A DNA stretch of 61,041 bases. It comes from Prevotella sp. (GTDB lineage Bacteria > Bacteroidota > Bacteroidia > Bacteroidales > Bacteroidaceae). The translations under genes and the position numbers were made by a program. A model generated the notes under the pieces. It did no database searches. It saw only the letters and a program-made list of their open reading frames with translations, and was not told where the DNA came from. Shown here in pieces: positions 52,038 to 61,041 of this stretch. Location of the stretch: the NCBI GenBank assembly GCA_017402445.1, contig JAFPME010000001.1, positions 1 to 61,041 on the forward strand, in the 5' to 3' direction. The number at the start of each line of letters is the position of its first letter. The first letter of the stretch is position 1.

Positions 52038-53144
52038 ATGAAAAAAATGCTTACCTTGTGGGTCGTATTCTGTCTGAGCACAGCCTTCAGCCGGGCTCAG
52101 GACCCGAACTTCTACATCTATCTCTGCATCGGACAGTCGAACATGGTGGGGCAGGGGCCCATTGCAGCTGAAGACTCGATTGTCAGCGACCGCTTCCTGA
52201 ACCTGACAGCCTCCGACTGCGACGTGCATCCCGTCGGGCAATGGCGCAAGGCCGTGCCTCCGCTCTGCCGTCAGTGGACGAAGCTGTGTCCTGCCGACTA
52301 CTTCGGCCGCACCATGTTGGAGCATCTTCCTGCCAACGTGCGCGTGGGAACGGTGATGGTGGCCGTCGACGGCTGCTCCATCCGGGTGTTCCATCCCGAC
52401 AGTTGCACGCAGTGGCTGGCTGGCGACCTGCCCGACTGGCAGCGCGCTGAGGTGAACTGCTACGGCGGTCTGCCGCTGGACCGGCTGTTGCAGATGGCTA
52501 AAAAGGCTCAGCAGGACGGTGTCATCAAAGGTATTCTGCTCCATCAGGGCGAGACCGACGCTTACGACGACCGCTGGCTTCGCATGGTGAAGGAACTCTA
52601 CGGCTACTTGCTGGAGGAATTGCAGCTGAAAGCGGAGGATTGCCCCCTGATAGCTGGCGAGACGGTGGGTGAGGAATACCACGGTGTGTGCGCGCATGCG
52701 CTGCCCACCATCCGTCGTCTGCCCGAATGGATACCGACGTCGCACGTTGTGTCGTCGAAAGGCTGCGCTCCGCTCGACGACAACGTCCACTTCTCGTCGG
52801 AAGGCTACCGCAAGATAGGCCGGCGCTACGCGCTCGCGGCACTGAAGGTGCTGGGTATCGACGTGGCTGACGACACATCAGCCGTTGCGGAAGTCTCGTC
52901 GTCGGCCGGCAGTTTCGATGTCGACGTGACGTTCAGGAAGCATAAGGCCGTCATCCGTTCCTCCGTTCCCATCAAGCATGTGGAGATTGTGAGCTACAGC
53001 GGACAGAAAGTGGGCTTCATCGATCGCGTGGGTGCTCCGACGCGCAAGGTGAGCATCAACCTGAAAAAGCTGGACGACCAGGTGCTCATCTTCATCGTGG
53101 AGGCCATCAACGGTCAGAAGGTGACGAAGCGCGCAGAGCGATAG
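52038..53144 (+). CDS. CE6-like SGNH acetylesterase, exported
   Basis: 368 residues from MKKMLTLWVVFCLSTAFSRA (signal peptide); an in-frame ATG 42 bases upstream is rejected because it precedes the -7 element and blurs the signal. SGNH motifs: LCIGQSNMVGQGPI (nucleophile serine), LLHQGETDAYDDRW and DNVHFSSEGYRKIG (catalytic Asp/His). The family removes acetyl groups from polysaccharides such as xylan or pectin. The last 85 residues (HVEIVSYSGQKVG, DQVLIFIVEAINGQKV) resemble a T9SS type A sorting domain, so surface export is possible. It is a single-gene unit between a promoter and a terminator. Confidence 0.85.
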   Translation: MKKMLTLWVVFCLSTAFSRAQDPNFYIYLCIGQSNMVGQGPIAAEDSIVSDRFLNLTASDCDVHPVGQWRKAVPPLCRQWTKLCPADYFGRTMLEHLPANVRVGTVMVAVDGCSIRVFHPDSCTQWLAGDLPDWQRAEVNCYGGLPLDRLLQMAKKAQQDGVIKGILLHQGETDAYDDRWLRMVKELYGYLLEELQLKAEDCPLIAGETVGEEYHGVCAHALPTIRRLPEWIPTSHVVSSKGCAPLDDNVHFSSEGYRKIGRRYALAALKVLGIDVADDTSAVAEVSSSAGSFDVDVTFRKHKAVIRSSVPIKHVEIVSYSGQKVGFIDRVGAPTRKVSINLKKLDDQVLIFIVEAINGQKVTKRAER

Positions 53145-53164
53145 CCCGTTGTCAGGGCAAAGAA

Positions 53165-53203
53165 AAACCCCACAAGCGGCGTGGCGTGCTGTTTGTGGGG
53201 TTT
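53165..53203. terminator. bidirectional terminator between CE6-like gene and nagB
   Basis: AAACCCCACAA (53165-53175) and TTGTGGGGTTT (53193-53203) form the stem, flanked by A5 on one side and TTTGTGTTTTT on the other. It lies between convergent stops. Confidence 0.85.
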
Positions 53204-53209
53204 GTGTTT

Positions 53210-53995
53210 TTATTTGCCTTCGATGTCCTTGAAGTACTTGTATGTGCTTACTTTCAGCTCGTCGGTGGCAGGTTCGTCGCAAACGATGATGCCGTGGGGG
53301 TGCATCTGCAGTGCGGAGATGGTCCATTCGTGCGAGACACATCCCTCGACGGCAGCGTGCAGTGCGCGAGCCTTGTGGTGTCCGTTGACGAGAATCATCA
53401 CCTCGCGGGCATCCATCACGGTACCGACGCCGACGGTCAGTGCCGACTTGGGCACCTTGTTGACGTCGCCCTCGAAGAAGCGCGAGTTGGCGATGATGGT
53501 GTCTGTGGTCAGCGTCTTCTGCCGTGTGCGGCTGGTGAGCGACGAGAAGGGCTCGTTGAAAGCGATGTGTCCGTCGGGTCCGATACCTCCGATGAACAGG
53601 TCGATGCCTCCTGCCTGGGCAATCATCTCCTCGTAGTGTGCGCACTCAGCGACGAGGTCGGGTGCGTTTCCGTTGAGGATATGGATGTTCTCTTTGGGAC
53701 AGTCAATGTGGTCGAAGAGGTTGCGGGCCATGAATGAGTGGTAGCTCTCGGGGTGTTCCTCGGGCAGGCCGACGTATTCGTCCATGTTGAATGTCAAGAC
53801 ATTCTTGAAACTGACGCGTCCTTCCTTGACCGCTTTGACCAGACAGGCGTACATACCCTCGGGTGATGAGCCTGTGGGCAGTCCGAGAACGAAAGGCTTT
53901 TCAGCCGTTGGCTGGAACGCATTGATGCGCTCGATGACATGTTCCGCAGCCCATTGCGACATGGCATCATAGTTCTTCTCAATAATTAATCTCAT
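53210..53995 (-). CDS. nagB: glucosamine-6-phosphate deaminase
   Basis: 261 residues, the usual NagB length. It converts glucosamine-6-phosphate to fructose-6-phosphate and ammonia in amino-sugar catabolism. Landmarks: [18 protein letters not shown] (phosphate loop), [20 protein letters not shown] (catalytic aspartate), [17 protein letters not shown] and ADLGTL-equivalent [14 protein letters not shown] -7 element (TACTTTTG, minus strand, 54032-54039) lies 37 bases upstream. Confidence 0.96.
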   Translation of the reverse strand: MRLIIEKNYDAMSQWAAEHVIERINAFQPTAEKPFVLGLPTGSSPEGMYACLVKAVKEGRVSFKNVLTFNMDEYVGLPEEHPESYHSFMARNLFDHIDCPKENIHILNGNAPDLVAECAHYEEMIAQAGGIDLFIGGIGPDGHIAFNEPFSSLTSRTRQKTLTTDTIIANSRFFEGDVNKVPKSALTVGVGTVMDAREVMILVNGHHKARALHAAVEGCVSHEWTISALQMHPHGIIVCDEPATDELKVSTYKYFKDIEGK

Positions 53996-54147
53996 AGTTG
54001 TGTTTGTTTTAGAAAGTTTTCAAACTGGTTGCAAAAGTAATAAAAAGCTAATAAAAAGTAATCAATCGCGACGTTTTTTTTATAAAAAAAAGTAAGAGCA
54101 CCGCCGTCGGGGCCATGCGAGGCCATTTTGAGGGTGCGTATGATGGC

Positions 54148-54252
54148 AAAAAAGATGCTTCGACTCCCGTCGAAGCATCTTTTACTTTTTGAATGTCTTA
54201 GCAGTTAGTATTATGTAGCATGAAATTTGAAAATCTTTGGTCTTTCATTTCA
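54148..54252 (-). ncRNA. candidate small RNA upstream of nagB
   Basis: On the minus strand: TTGA (54287-54290), 20 bases, TACCTTTG (54259-54266), then about 100 bases without an ORF, ending in a perfect GATGCTTCGAC/GTCGAAGCATC hairpin and six T. A promoter, a short non-coding body and a terminator together suggest a free small RNA of about 105 bases. I match it to no known family. Confidence 0.4.
54150..54183. terminator. strong bidirectional terminator hairpin
   Basis: AAAAGATGCTTCGAC and GTCGAAGCATCTTTT pair over 15 bp with a 4-base loop. No protein gene ends nearby on either strand; it is best explained by the small-RNA candidate. Confidence 0.85.
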
Positions 54253-54447
54253 TCGTTGCAAAGGTAATGCTTTTTCTTGATTTAAATCAATCGGAAGCGA
54301 TGTTTTTTGTCCTTTTTTTACGTAAACGTTTACGAAAATGCTGTCCCCAACCGGTCCTGAAGGCCCGAAATGGCGCAAGGCAGATGCTTGAAGGCATGAA
54401 AATGCACAAAAAAATGCAAAAAATGCTGCAAATCAGATTTTTGATAT

Positions 54448-54455
54448 TATCTTTG
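54448..54455 (+). promoter_or_regulatory. -7 element of hflX
   Basis: TATCTTTG with no clear -33 partner. Leader about 67 bases. The rest of 53996-54528 shows no protein gene. Confidence 0.5.
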
Positions 54456-54528
54456 CAACGTAAATTTACACTGATCGCAGCCCCCGTGAGGTGTGCTCGT
54501 GAATCATGAATCACCTTAATATATATTA

Positions 54529-55785
54529 ATGAAAGAATTTGTTATCTCTGAAGTCAAGGCCGAGACCGCCATTCTGGTGGGTCTGATCACCCAGCAGCAG
54601 GACGAAGCCAAGACGAAAGAATACCTTGACGAACTGGAGTTCCTGGCCGAGACAGCCGGTGCCGTGTGCGTGAAACGGTTCACGCAGAAGGTGGGCGGGC
54701 CCAGTCAGGTGACGTATGTCGGCAAGGGAAAGCTGGAAGAAATCAAGCAATACATCAAGCAAGAGGAAGACAACGAGCGCGAAATCGGCATGGTGATCTT
54801 CGACGACGAACTGTCGGCAAAGCAGATCCGCAACATTGAGAACGAGCTGAAGGTGAAGATCCTGGACCGCACATCGCTCATCCTCGACATCTTCGCCATG
54901 CGGGCGCAGACGTCGAACGCCAAGACGCAGGTGGAACTGGCCCAGTACCGCTACATGCTTCCGCGGCTGACCCGCCTGTGGACACACTTGGAACGCCAGG
55001 GCGGCGGTTCCGGCTCGGGCGGCGGCAAAGGCTCGGTGGGCCTTCGCGGTCCGGGTGAAACGCAGTTGGAGATGGACCGCCGCATCATTCTGCAGCGCAT
55101 CACGCTGCTGAAACAGCGTCTGGTGGAGATAGACAAGCAGAAGACGACGCAGCGGAAGAACCGCGGTCGGCTCATCCGCGTGGCGCTGGTGGGCTATACG
55201 AACGTGGGAAAGTCCACGCTGATGAACCTGCTGAGCAAGAGTGACGTGTTTGCCGAGAACAAACTTTTCGCCACGCTCGACACCACGGTGCGGAAAGTGG
55301 TCGTGGAGAACCTGCCGTTCCTGCTGGCCGACACCGTCGGTTTCATCCGTAAGCTGCCCACCGACCTTGTGGATTCGTTCAAGTCGACGCTCGACGAGGT
55401 GCGCGAAGCAGACCTTCTGGTGCACGTCGTGGACATTTCGCACCCCGACTTCGAGGAGCAGATCCAGGTGGTCAACAACACGTTGAAGGACCTTGGGGCC
55501 GCCGACAAGCCCATGCTCCTGCTGTTCAACAAGATTGACGCTTACACATGGGTGGAGAAGGATGCCGACGATCTGACTCCGATGCACAAGGAAAACATCT
55601 CTCTGGCAGACCTGGAGAAGACCTGGATGGCGAAAAGCGGCGAGGACACCATCTTCATCTCAGCGCGCGAACGTCTGAACATTGAGCAGCTGCGCGACAC
55701 GCTCTACAAGAAAGTGCGCGAGCTGCACGTCCAGAAATATCCCTACAACGACTTTCTCTATACCATTGAGGACGAAGACGAATAA
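54529..55785 (+). CDS. hflX: ribosome-associated GTPase HflX
   Basis: 418 residues. HflX binds the 50S subunit and splits stalled or stressed 70S ribosomes. The N-terminal domain (GGPSQVTYVGKGKLEEIKQY) and glycine-rich linker (RGPGETQLEMDRR) are diagnostic. GTPase motifs: G1 GYTNVGKST (residues about 224-232), G3 DTVGFIRKLPTDLVDSFKST, G4 NKID, and SARERLN as G5. It is followed 21 bases later by the DUF4954 gene. Confidence 0.96.
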   Translation: MKEFVISEVKAETAILVGLITQQQDEAKTKEYLDELEFLAETAGAVCVKRFTQKVGGPSQVTYVGKGKLEEIKQYIKQEEDNEREIGMVIFDDELSAKQIRNIENELKVKILDRTSLILDIFAMRAQTSNAKTQVELAQYRYMLPRLTRLWTHLERQGGGSGSGGGKGSVGLRGPGETQLEMDRRIILQRITLLKQRLVEIDKQKTTQRKNRGRLIRVALVGYTNVGKSTLMNLLSKSDVFAENKLFATLDTTVRKVVVENLPFLLADTVGFIRKLPTDLVDSFKSTLDEVREADLLVHVVDISHPDFEEQIQVVNNTLKDLGAADKPMLLLFNKIDAYTWVEKDADDLTPMHKENISLADLEKTWMAKSGEDTIFISARERLNIEQLRDTLYKKVRELHVQKYPYNDFLYTIEDEDE

Positions 55786-55806
55786 CAACTCAAACATATT
55801 TTCATT

Positions 55807-57666
55807 ATGGAACACTACCGATTACTGACAGACGAGGAGATCATCATCCTTGAAAACAACGGGTGCACGGCTGAAGACTGGACATCCATCAATGTTGCAG
55901 AGGACTTTCTGCCGAACCATATCAAGAACACAAGCTTCTACGGAGAGGTGAATCTCGGCGTCTTCGAGAAGAACGTTGAAATCACCAAGGGCTTCATCAA
56001 GCATTCCGGCATCAACCGCGCCACCCTGCGCAACGTGACCATCGGCGACAACTGCCTCATCGAGAACGTGGGCGGATATATCAACAACTACACCATCGGC
56101 GACGACTGCTACATTTCCAACGTCTCCATCATAGAGACGACGGAAGGAGCAACCTACGGCGAAGGCAACCTCATCAGCGTGCTCAACGAGGCCGGCGACG
56201 GCAATGCCATCATCTTCGGCAACCTGAACAGCCAGTTCGCTGCCTTCATGGTGAAGCACTTCGGCGACAAGAACATCAAGGACGAGATCAGACGGCTCAT
56301 CAACGAAGACATTGAGCGCAACATGCCCGAGCGCGGTATCATCGGCAACAACGTGAAAATCATCGGTACAAAGGAAATCACCAACACGGTGATCAACGAT
56401 AACTGCGAAATCAACGGGGCCTCGCGGCTCAGCGACTGCTCCATCCTGAACGGCCCGAACGACTCGGTGTATATCGGCACGGGCGTCATCTGCGAGAACA
56501 GTATCATCTGCAACGGCTCGAGCATCATCAACAGCGTGAAGATACAGGACTGCTTCGTGGGCGAGGCTTGTCACATTTCCAACGGTTTCACCGCATCGCA
56601 GAGCGTCTTCTTCGCCAATTCGTACATGTCGAACGGCGAAGCCTGTGCTGCTTTCTGCGGCCCGTTCTCGGCCAGCCACCACAAGTCGAGCCTGCTCATC
56701 GGCGGACAGTTCTCGTTCTACAACGCCGGTTCAAACACCAACTTCTCCAACCATGCCTACAAGATGGGACCTATCCACTACGGAACACTGGAGCGCGGAA
56801 CGAAGACAGCGAGCGGAAGCTACGTGCTGATGCCTGCAAAAATCGGCGCTTTCTCCGTCTGTATGGGTAAGCTGATGCACCATCCCGACACGCGCGACGT
56901 GCCTTTCTCCTACCTCATTTCGTACAACGACGACATGTATCTCGTCCCCGGACGCAACATAACGACCGTGGGACTCTATCGAGACATCAAGAAATGGCCG
57001 AAGCGCGACAAGCGTCTGCAGGGCAGTCAGAAGAGTATCGTGAACTTCGACTGGCTCTCACCGTTCACCGTCGGCGAGATCCTGCGCGGCAAGAAGATTC
57101 TGGAGAACCTCCGCGCGGCCTCGGGCGACCTGCAGTCGCAATATAACTACCACGACTACGTCATCAACTCGTCGTCGCTCCGCAAGGGAATCAAGTACTA
57201 CGACATCGCCCTGCGTCTCTATATGGGTGCCGTGCTGAAGCGGGCAAAGAAGCACAACTACTTCGGAGTGCCCACGACGACCATCGGACGCGGCAACTGG
57301 ATCGACCTGAGCGGCCTGTTGCTGCCCGAAAGCGAAGAGGAACGCCTCATCGACGACATCAAGAACGGCACGCTGGAGACCATTCAGGCCGTCATCGACC
57401 GCTTCGAGGAAATCAACGACCACTATCGTGAGTACCAGTGGGCGTGGACTTACCAGATGATTCTCGACTACTACGGCCTGAGCGAAATCACCGAGGAAGA
57501 CGCCCTGCGCATCCGTCAGGACTACATCACGGCTCGCCGTGCCTGGATTGCCGAGATTCGTAAGGATGCCGAGAAGGAATACGCCATGGGCGACGTTGAG
57601 GATGAGGTGTTCAATGACTTTATCAACAAGCTCGACCACGAGATTGACTACGAGGACATGGCCTGA
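55807..57666 (+). CDS. DUF4954 family protein with left-handed beta-helix
   Basis: 619 residues. Residues about 60-360 show isoleucine/valine-rich hexapeptide-like repeats (TIGDNCLIENVGGYINNYTI, IIGNNVKIIGTKEITNTVI) of the LbetaH fold common in acyl- and nucleotidyltransferases; the C-terminal 250 residues are helical (EDALRIRQDYITARRAWIAE). No signal peptide, so cytoplasmic. DUF4954 is common in Bacteroidota, with no assigned reaction; a sugar-nucleotide or acyltransferase role is possible. It shares a transcript with hflX. Confidence 0.85.
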   Translation: MEHYRLLTDEEIIILENNGCTAEDWTSINVAEDFLPNHIKNTSFYGEVNLGVFEKNVEITKGFIKHSGINRATLRNVTIGDNCLIENVGGYINNYTIGDDCYISNVSIIETTEGATYGEGNLISVLNEAGDGNAIIFGNLNSQFAAFMVKHFGDKNIKDEIRRLINEDIERNMPERGIIGNNVKIIGTKEITNTVINDNCEINGASRLSDCSILNGPNDSVYIGTGVICENSIICNGSSIINSVKIQDCFVGEACHISNGFTASQSVFFANSYMSNGEACAAFCGPFSASHHKSSLLIGGQFSFYNAGSNTNFSNHAYKMGPIHYGTLERGTKTASGSYVLMPAKIGAFSVCMGKLMHHPDTRDVPFSYLISYNDDMYLVPGRNITTVGLYRDIKKWPKRDKRLQGSQKSIVNFDWLSPFTVGEILRGKKILENLRAASGDLQSQYNYHDYVINSSSLRKGIKYYDIALRLYMGAVLKRAKKHNYFGVPTTTIGRGNWIDLSGLLLPESEEERLIDDIKNGTLETIQAVIDRFEEINDHYREYQWAWTYQMILDYYGLSEITEEDALRIRQDYITARRAWIAEIRKDAEKEYAMGDVEDEVFNDFINKLDHEIDYEDMA

Positions 57667-57738
57667 CACGGCGTCCGGACAAACACGATGTGTCCGTCGT
57701 TCCGTCCCTGAAACCTATACAACTAAAATATTTCAAGC

Positions 57739-60645
57739 ATGAAACTGAGAATCTTATTATCAACGGTAGCTCTTGCGCTGGGCCTCTGTTCGGCGCAAGC
57801 CAAGGACTACAAGTACCAGACCGTGGACGGAGACCTGATGAAGACGCGTATCTACACGCTCGACAACGGGTTGAAGGTCTACCTGTCGGTGAACACGGAG
57901 AAACCACGTATTCAGACCTACATCGCCGTCCGCACCGGCTCGAAGAACGATCCTGCCGAAACCACGGGCCTGGCTCACTATCTGGAACACCTGATGTTCA
58001 AGGGAACCGACAAGTTCGGCGTCACTGATCCGGCAGCCGAAAAGCCTTATCTGGACGACATCCAGCGTCGATACGAGGAATATCGGCTCATTAGCGACCC
58101 TGAGCTTCGCCGCCAAAAATACCACGAAATCGACAGCGTCTCACAGATTGCCGCGCAGTATTTCATCCCGAACGAGTACGACAAGCTCATGTCTGCCATC
58201 GGTGCTGAGGGCACCAACGCCTACACATCGAACGACGTGACCTGCTACACCGAGGATATTCCCTCGAACGAAGTGGAGAACTGGGCAAAGATTCAGGGCG
58301 AACGGTTCCAGAACATGGTCATCCGTGGTTTCCACACCGAGCTGGAGGCCGTCTACGAAGAGTACAACATCGGCATCGCCCAGGACCAGCGCAAGCTGTG
58401 GCAGTCGATGACCAAGATGCTCTTCCCGACCCATCCCTACGGCACGCAGACCACCATCGGTACGCAGGAGCACCTGAAGAACCCGTCGATCACGAACATC
58501 AAGAACTACTTCAACAAGTGGTACCGTCCGAACAACGTGGCCATCTGCATGGCCGGCGACTTCAATCCCGACCAGGTCATCGCCATCATCGACAAGTATT
58601 TCGGCTCGTGGAAACCCGGAACCGACGTCCGTCAGCCTGAGTTCCCCGCCCTGAAGCCCATTACCGCACCACGCGACACCACCGTCTACGGCCTTGAAGC
58701 CGAGACCATCTGGCTGGGATGGCGCTTCGACCGCGGCAATTCGCTGCAGGTGGACACGCTCGAGGTCATCGAGAGCATGCTCAGCAACGGCAATGCCGGA
58801 CTCATCGACCTGAACATCAACCAGCAGATGAAGATGCTCAACGCTTGGGGCGGCGTGCAGACGATGCGCGACTATTCTGGCTTCCTGATGGCCGGTACGC
58901 CGAAGGAAGGCCAGAGTCTCGACGAAGTGAAGGCCCTGTTGCTCGAAGAAATAGAAAAACTGAAGCGCGGAGAATTCTCCGACGACCTGTTGCCTTCGGT
59001 CATCAGCAACACCAAGCTGAACTACTACGACATGCTGGAGAGCAACTATTTCCGTGCCAACAGCTTCGTAGAGACCTTCATCAACGAGATACCGTGGGAG
59101 CAGCAGGTTGGTCAGCTGGACCGAAAAGCTAAGATGACCAAGCAGCAAATCATGGATTTTGCACGGAAACACTTCCGCGATAACTACGTAGTGGTGTACA
59201 AACGGCAGGGAGAAGACAAGAATCTGAAGAAGATCGACAAGCCGCAGATTACCCCGATTCCTACCAACCGAGACCTGATGAGCCAGTTTGTCAAGGACGT
59301 TCAGAATGCGAAGGTGGAGCCCATCCAGCCGCGTTTCGTCGACTTCAAGCGCGACCTGACGTTCGACAAGACGAAGAAGAATCTGCCCATCGTCTACGTG
59401 AAGAACAACGACACGGGCACGTTCCGACTGAACTTCACGTATGACTTCGGCGACGAGGCCGACCTGAGATACGCTTATGCCGGTCAATACTTAGAATACC
59501 TCGGCACCGACAAGCTGACCAACCAGCAAATCAAGCAGCAATTCTACAAACTGGCCTGCGGATACTTCGTGAATGTCACCGGACGCAACATTCACGTGCG
59601 CCTCTACGGACTGAGCGAGAACATGGCGCAGGCTCTGGCACTGCTTGAAAACATTATGAAGAACGCCAAGGTAGACCAGCAAGCATGGCAGCAGTTCGTG
59701 CAACTGCAGGAGAAACAGCGCGCCGACAACAAGCTCGACCAGCAGACCAACTTCTCATACCTCGTGCAGTATGGCATCTACGGGCCTTACAATCCCTACC
59801 GCAACGACCTCACCTCGGAACAGCTGCGACAGCAGAATCCGCAGGAACTGCTCGACCTGCTGAAGAATCTCTCGCAGTATGAGCACATCATCACCTACTA
59901 CGGTCCCATGAGCGTGCAGGAGATGGCTGCCGTGGTGACCAAGTACCACAAGACGGGCAAGCGTCTGCTGCCTCCATTGGAGAATAAGCACTACACCATG
60001 CAGGCCACACCGCAGAACGAAGTGCTCATTGCGCCCTACGATGCGAAGAACATCTACATGCGGATGATACACAACGAGCAGCGCTCTTGGAACCCCGAGG
60101 AGGCTGCCGTGAAAGCACTCTTCAATGAATATTACGGCGGCGGCATGAACACCATCGTCTTCCAAGAGCTGCGCGAGGCTCGCGGACTGGCCTACAACGC
60201 ATATGCAGCCTACGTTGAGCCGTCGTTCAAGGAGTATCCCGAATACTTCTTCACGCACATCATCACGCAGAACGACAAGATGATGGACTGCGTGCGACAG
60301 TTCCATAACATCCTCGACACCATCCCGCAGAGCGAGACAGCCTTCCGCATCGCCAAGGATGCTCTTACCAAGCGGCTGGCCACCGAGCGCACCACCAAGC
60401 TTTCGCTCATCAACGCCTGGCTTGCTGCCAAGCAGCGTGGCATCGACTACGACCTGAATGAGCGCATCTACAACGCGCTGCCAGCCCTGACGCTGAAGGA
60501 CATTATCAGTTTCGAGCAGCGGTTCATGGCTCGCAAGCCCTATCGCTACGTCATTCTCGGCAACGAAAAGGAGCTCGACATGAAGGCATTGGAGAAAATC
60601 GGTCCCATCCGTCGGCTCTCGACGGAGGAAATCTTCGGTTATTAA
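57739..60645 (+). CDS. M16 family zinc metallopeptidase (insulinase/pitrilysin type), exported
   Basis: 968 residues with a signal peptide (MKLRILLSTVALALGLCSAQ). The inverted zinc motif HxxEH is in GLAHYLEHLMFKG (residues about 73-85), with the third ligand glutamate in ELEAVYEEYN downstream. A 60-residue insertion follows the zinc site, then a second, inactive M16 domain completes the clamshell (residues about 520-960, with REARGLAYNAYAAYVEPSF). It degrades periplasmic peptides; in this phylum it may process secreted or imported peptides. It is 72 bases after the DUF4954 gene and ends in a strong terminator. Confidence 0.94.
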   Translation: MKLRILLSTVALALGLCSAQAKDYKYQTVDGDLMKTRIYTLDNGLKVYLSVNTEKPRIQTYIAVRTGSKNDPAETTGLAHYLEHLMFKGTDKFGVTDPAAEKPYLDDIQRRYEEYRLISDPELRRQKYHEIDSVSQIAAQYFIPNEYDKLMSAIGAEGTNAYTSNDVTCYTEDIPSNEVENWAKIQGERFQNMVIRGFHTELEAVYEEYNIGIAQDQRKLWQSMTKMLFPTHPYGTQTTIGTQEHLKNPSITNIKNYFNKWYRPNNVAICMAGDFNPDQVIAIIDKYFGSWKPGTDVRQPEFPALKPITAPRDTTVYGLEAETIWLGWRFDRGNSLQVDTLEVIESMLSNGNAGLIDLNINQQMKMLNAWGGVQTMRDYSGFLMAGTPKEGQSLDEVKALLLEEIEKLKRGEFSDDLLPSVISNTKLNYYDMLESNYFRANSFVETFINEIPWEQQVGQLDRKAKMTKQQIMDFARKHFRDNYVVVYKRQGEDKNLKKIDKPQITPIPTNRDLMSQFVKDVQNAKVEPIQPRFVDFKRDLTFDKTKKNLPIVYVKNNDTGTFRLNFTYDFGDEADLRYAYAGQYLEYLGTDKLTNQQIKQQFYKLACGYFVNVTGRNIHVRLYGLSENMAQALALLENIMKNAKVDQQAWQQFVQLQEKQRADNKLDQQTNFSYLVQYGIYGPYNPYRNDLTSEQLRQQNPQELLDLLKNLSQYEHIITYYGPMSVQEMAAVVTKYHKTGKRLLPPLENKHYTMQATPQNEVLIAPYDAKNIYMRMIHNEQRSWNPEEAAVKALFNEYYGGGMNTIVFQELREARGLAYNAYAAYVEPSFKEYPEYFFTHIITQNDKMMDCVRQFHNILDTIPQSETAFRIAKDALTKRLATERTTKLSLINAWLAAKQRGIDYDLNERIYNALPALTLKDIISFEQRFMARKPYRYVILGNEKELDMKALEKIGPIRRLSTEEIFGY

Positions 60646-60690
60646 TCTGACAGGCAGGGCCGACGACGGTTCTCGGTCTTGTTTATTTGT

Positions 60691-60732
60691 ACAGTCCCGA
60701 CGCCCAGCGGAATGCGCTGACGTCGGGACTGT
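60691..60732 (+). terminator. terminator after the M16 gene
   Basis: ACAGTCCCGACG and CGTCGGGACTGT pair perfectly, with an inner CAGCG/CGCTG stem, followed by a short T-rich run (CTGATTTT). Confidence 0.9.
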
Positions 60733-60799
60733 CTGATTTTGAAAAAGCGTATGAAAACTCTGATGAGGACCTCTCAAAAGGCTATTATTTTGAAATACA

Positions 60800-60882
60800 A
60801 TGCAGATGGTCTGCATTCTTTATTCTATTTTAACGTGAGTTCGACGAATTCAAAACAAAGACGGTTGATTCTTCGAACTCAC
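60800..60882. other. two hairpins in non-coding DNA after the M16 gene
   Basis: ATGCAGA/TCTGCAT (60800-60816) followed by CTTTATTCTATTTT, then GTGAGTTCGA (60835-60844) pairing with TCGAACTCAC (60873-60882). 60733-60907 contains no gene I can support. Confidence 0.6.
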
Positions 60883-60907
60883 TTTATTTATTGTTTTTGC
60901 TTGATGT

Positions 60908-61041
60908 CACCGCCCCTTCTCCTGCCCCCGAGGGGGGGAGTGTGTTTCACCCTGCACGAAGCACTTCCTCCAGTCCAGAATGTTGCGCTGTCACCGCAAC
61001 CGGAACCGCATGCTTTATAAACATTTTTTACCGAAAAATCC
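60908..61041 (-). repeat. structured module and edge of a probable fourth 22-bp-unit element, copy D
   Basis: Read on the minus strand from the window end: GGATTTTTCGGTAA (the terminal motif of copies A-C), then TTTATAAAGCATG, a GTTGCG/CGCAAC hairpin, CTGGACTGGAGGAAGTGC, TTCGTGCAGG and a CCCCTCGGGGG palindrome, in the same order as 7541-7675. The five-unit array itself would lie beyond 61041. Confidence 0.8.

Overview
The window looks like a chromosomal segment of a Bacteroidota bacterium, most likely Prevotellaceae. The evidence is the -33/-7 promoter type (TTTG, about 20 bases, TAnnTTTG) upstream of several genes, a type IX secretion (T9SS) sorting tail, an S46 dipeptidyl-peptidase, a carboxypeptidase-regulatory-domain TonB receptor, a lepB-lepB paralogue-wbqC-dapB block, and many signal-peptide-bearing pectin-active enzymes. 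The species cannot be fixed from this sequence.

Layout. 1-1140: the end of an AT-richer accessory segment (PLD-like nuclease fragment plus a winged-helix protein) abutting the 3' end of a CAT-anticodon tRNA. 1338-6990: ribF, a CPBP protease, a polysaccharide flippase and an S46 peptidase, all rightward. 7205-7675: a composite interspersed repeat. 7775-11597: a membrane-anchored LytTR regulator, four 20-bp direct repeats, a near-leaderless TonB-dependent receptor and a small exported protein. 11614-15354: a DMT transporter, a DUF3237-like protein, a lipoprotein and tcdA, all leftward. 15442-28169: a leftward five-gene glycan operon (GH2, GH106, SGNH acetylesterase, DUF5703 protein, GH78). 28241-31726: wbqC, a degenerate signal peptidase paralogue, lepB and dapB, leftward. 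31919-36043: a large beta-helix/DUF6298-like protein, an ECF sigma factor and a mini-ORF. 36162-37517: a MATE transporter. 37614-42864: a pectinesterase/pectate-lyase fusion divergent from a second PL1 lyase. 43085-51285: a leftward three-gene operon (GH140-like, a GH78/sialidase-like fusion, GH2). 52038-60645: a CE6-like esterase, nagB, hflX, a DUF4954 protein and an M16 peptidase.

How the genes work together. The carbohydrate genes form a pectin system: CE8 and PL1 for the methylated galacturonan backbone, GH78 and GH106 for rhamnose, GH2 for galactose or similar sugars, a GH140-like enzyme (apiosidase family) and several acetylesterases. This resembles removal of rhamnogalacturonan I/II side chains, but no susC/susD pair is in the window, so import must be encoded elsewhere.

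The least explained signals are non-coding. A roughly 350-bp interspersed element carries exactly five 22-bp units; three full copies and the edge of a probable fourth are present, and a separate degenerate 22-bp-period array lies at 51601-51937. Two 9-bp TCTAGA arrays fill the spacers directly upstream of two glycan genes. An 11-bp array follows a pectate lyase terminator. A REP-like palindrome lies in frame inside a GH2 gene. Four exact-20-bp direct repeats between the LytTR gene and its neighbour's promoter look like a regulator-binding array.
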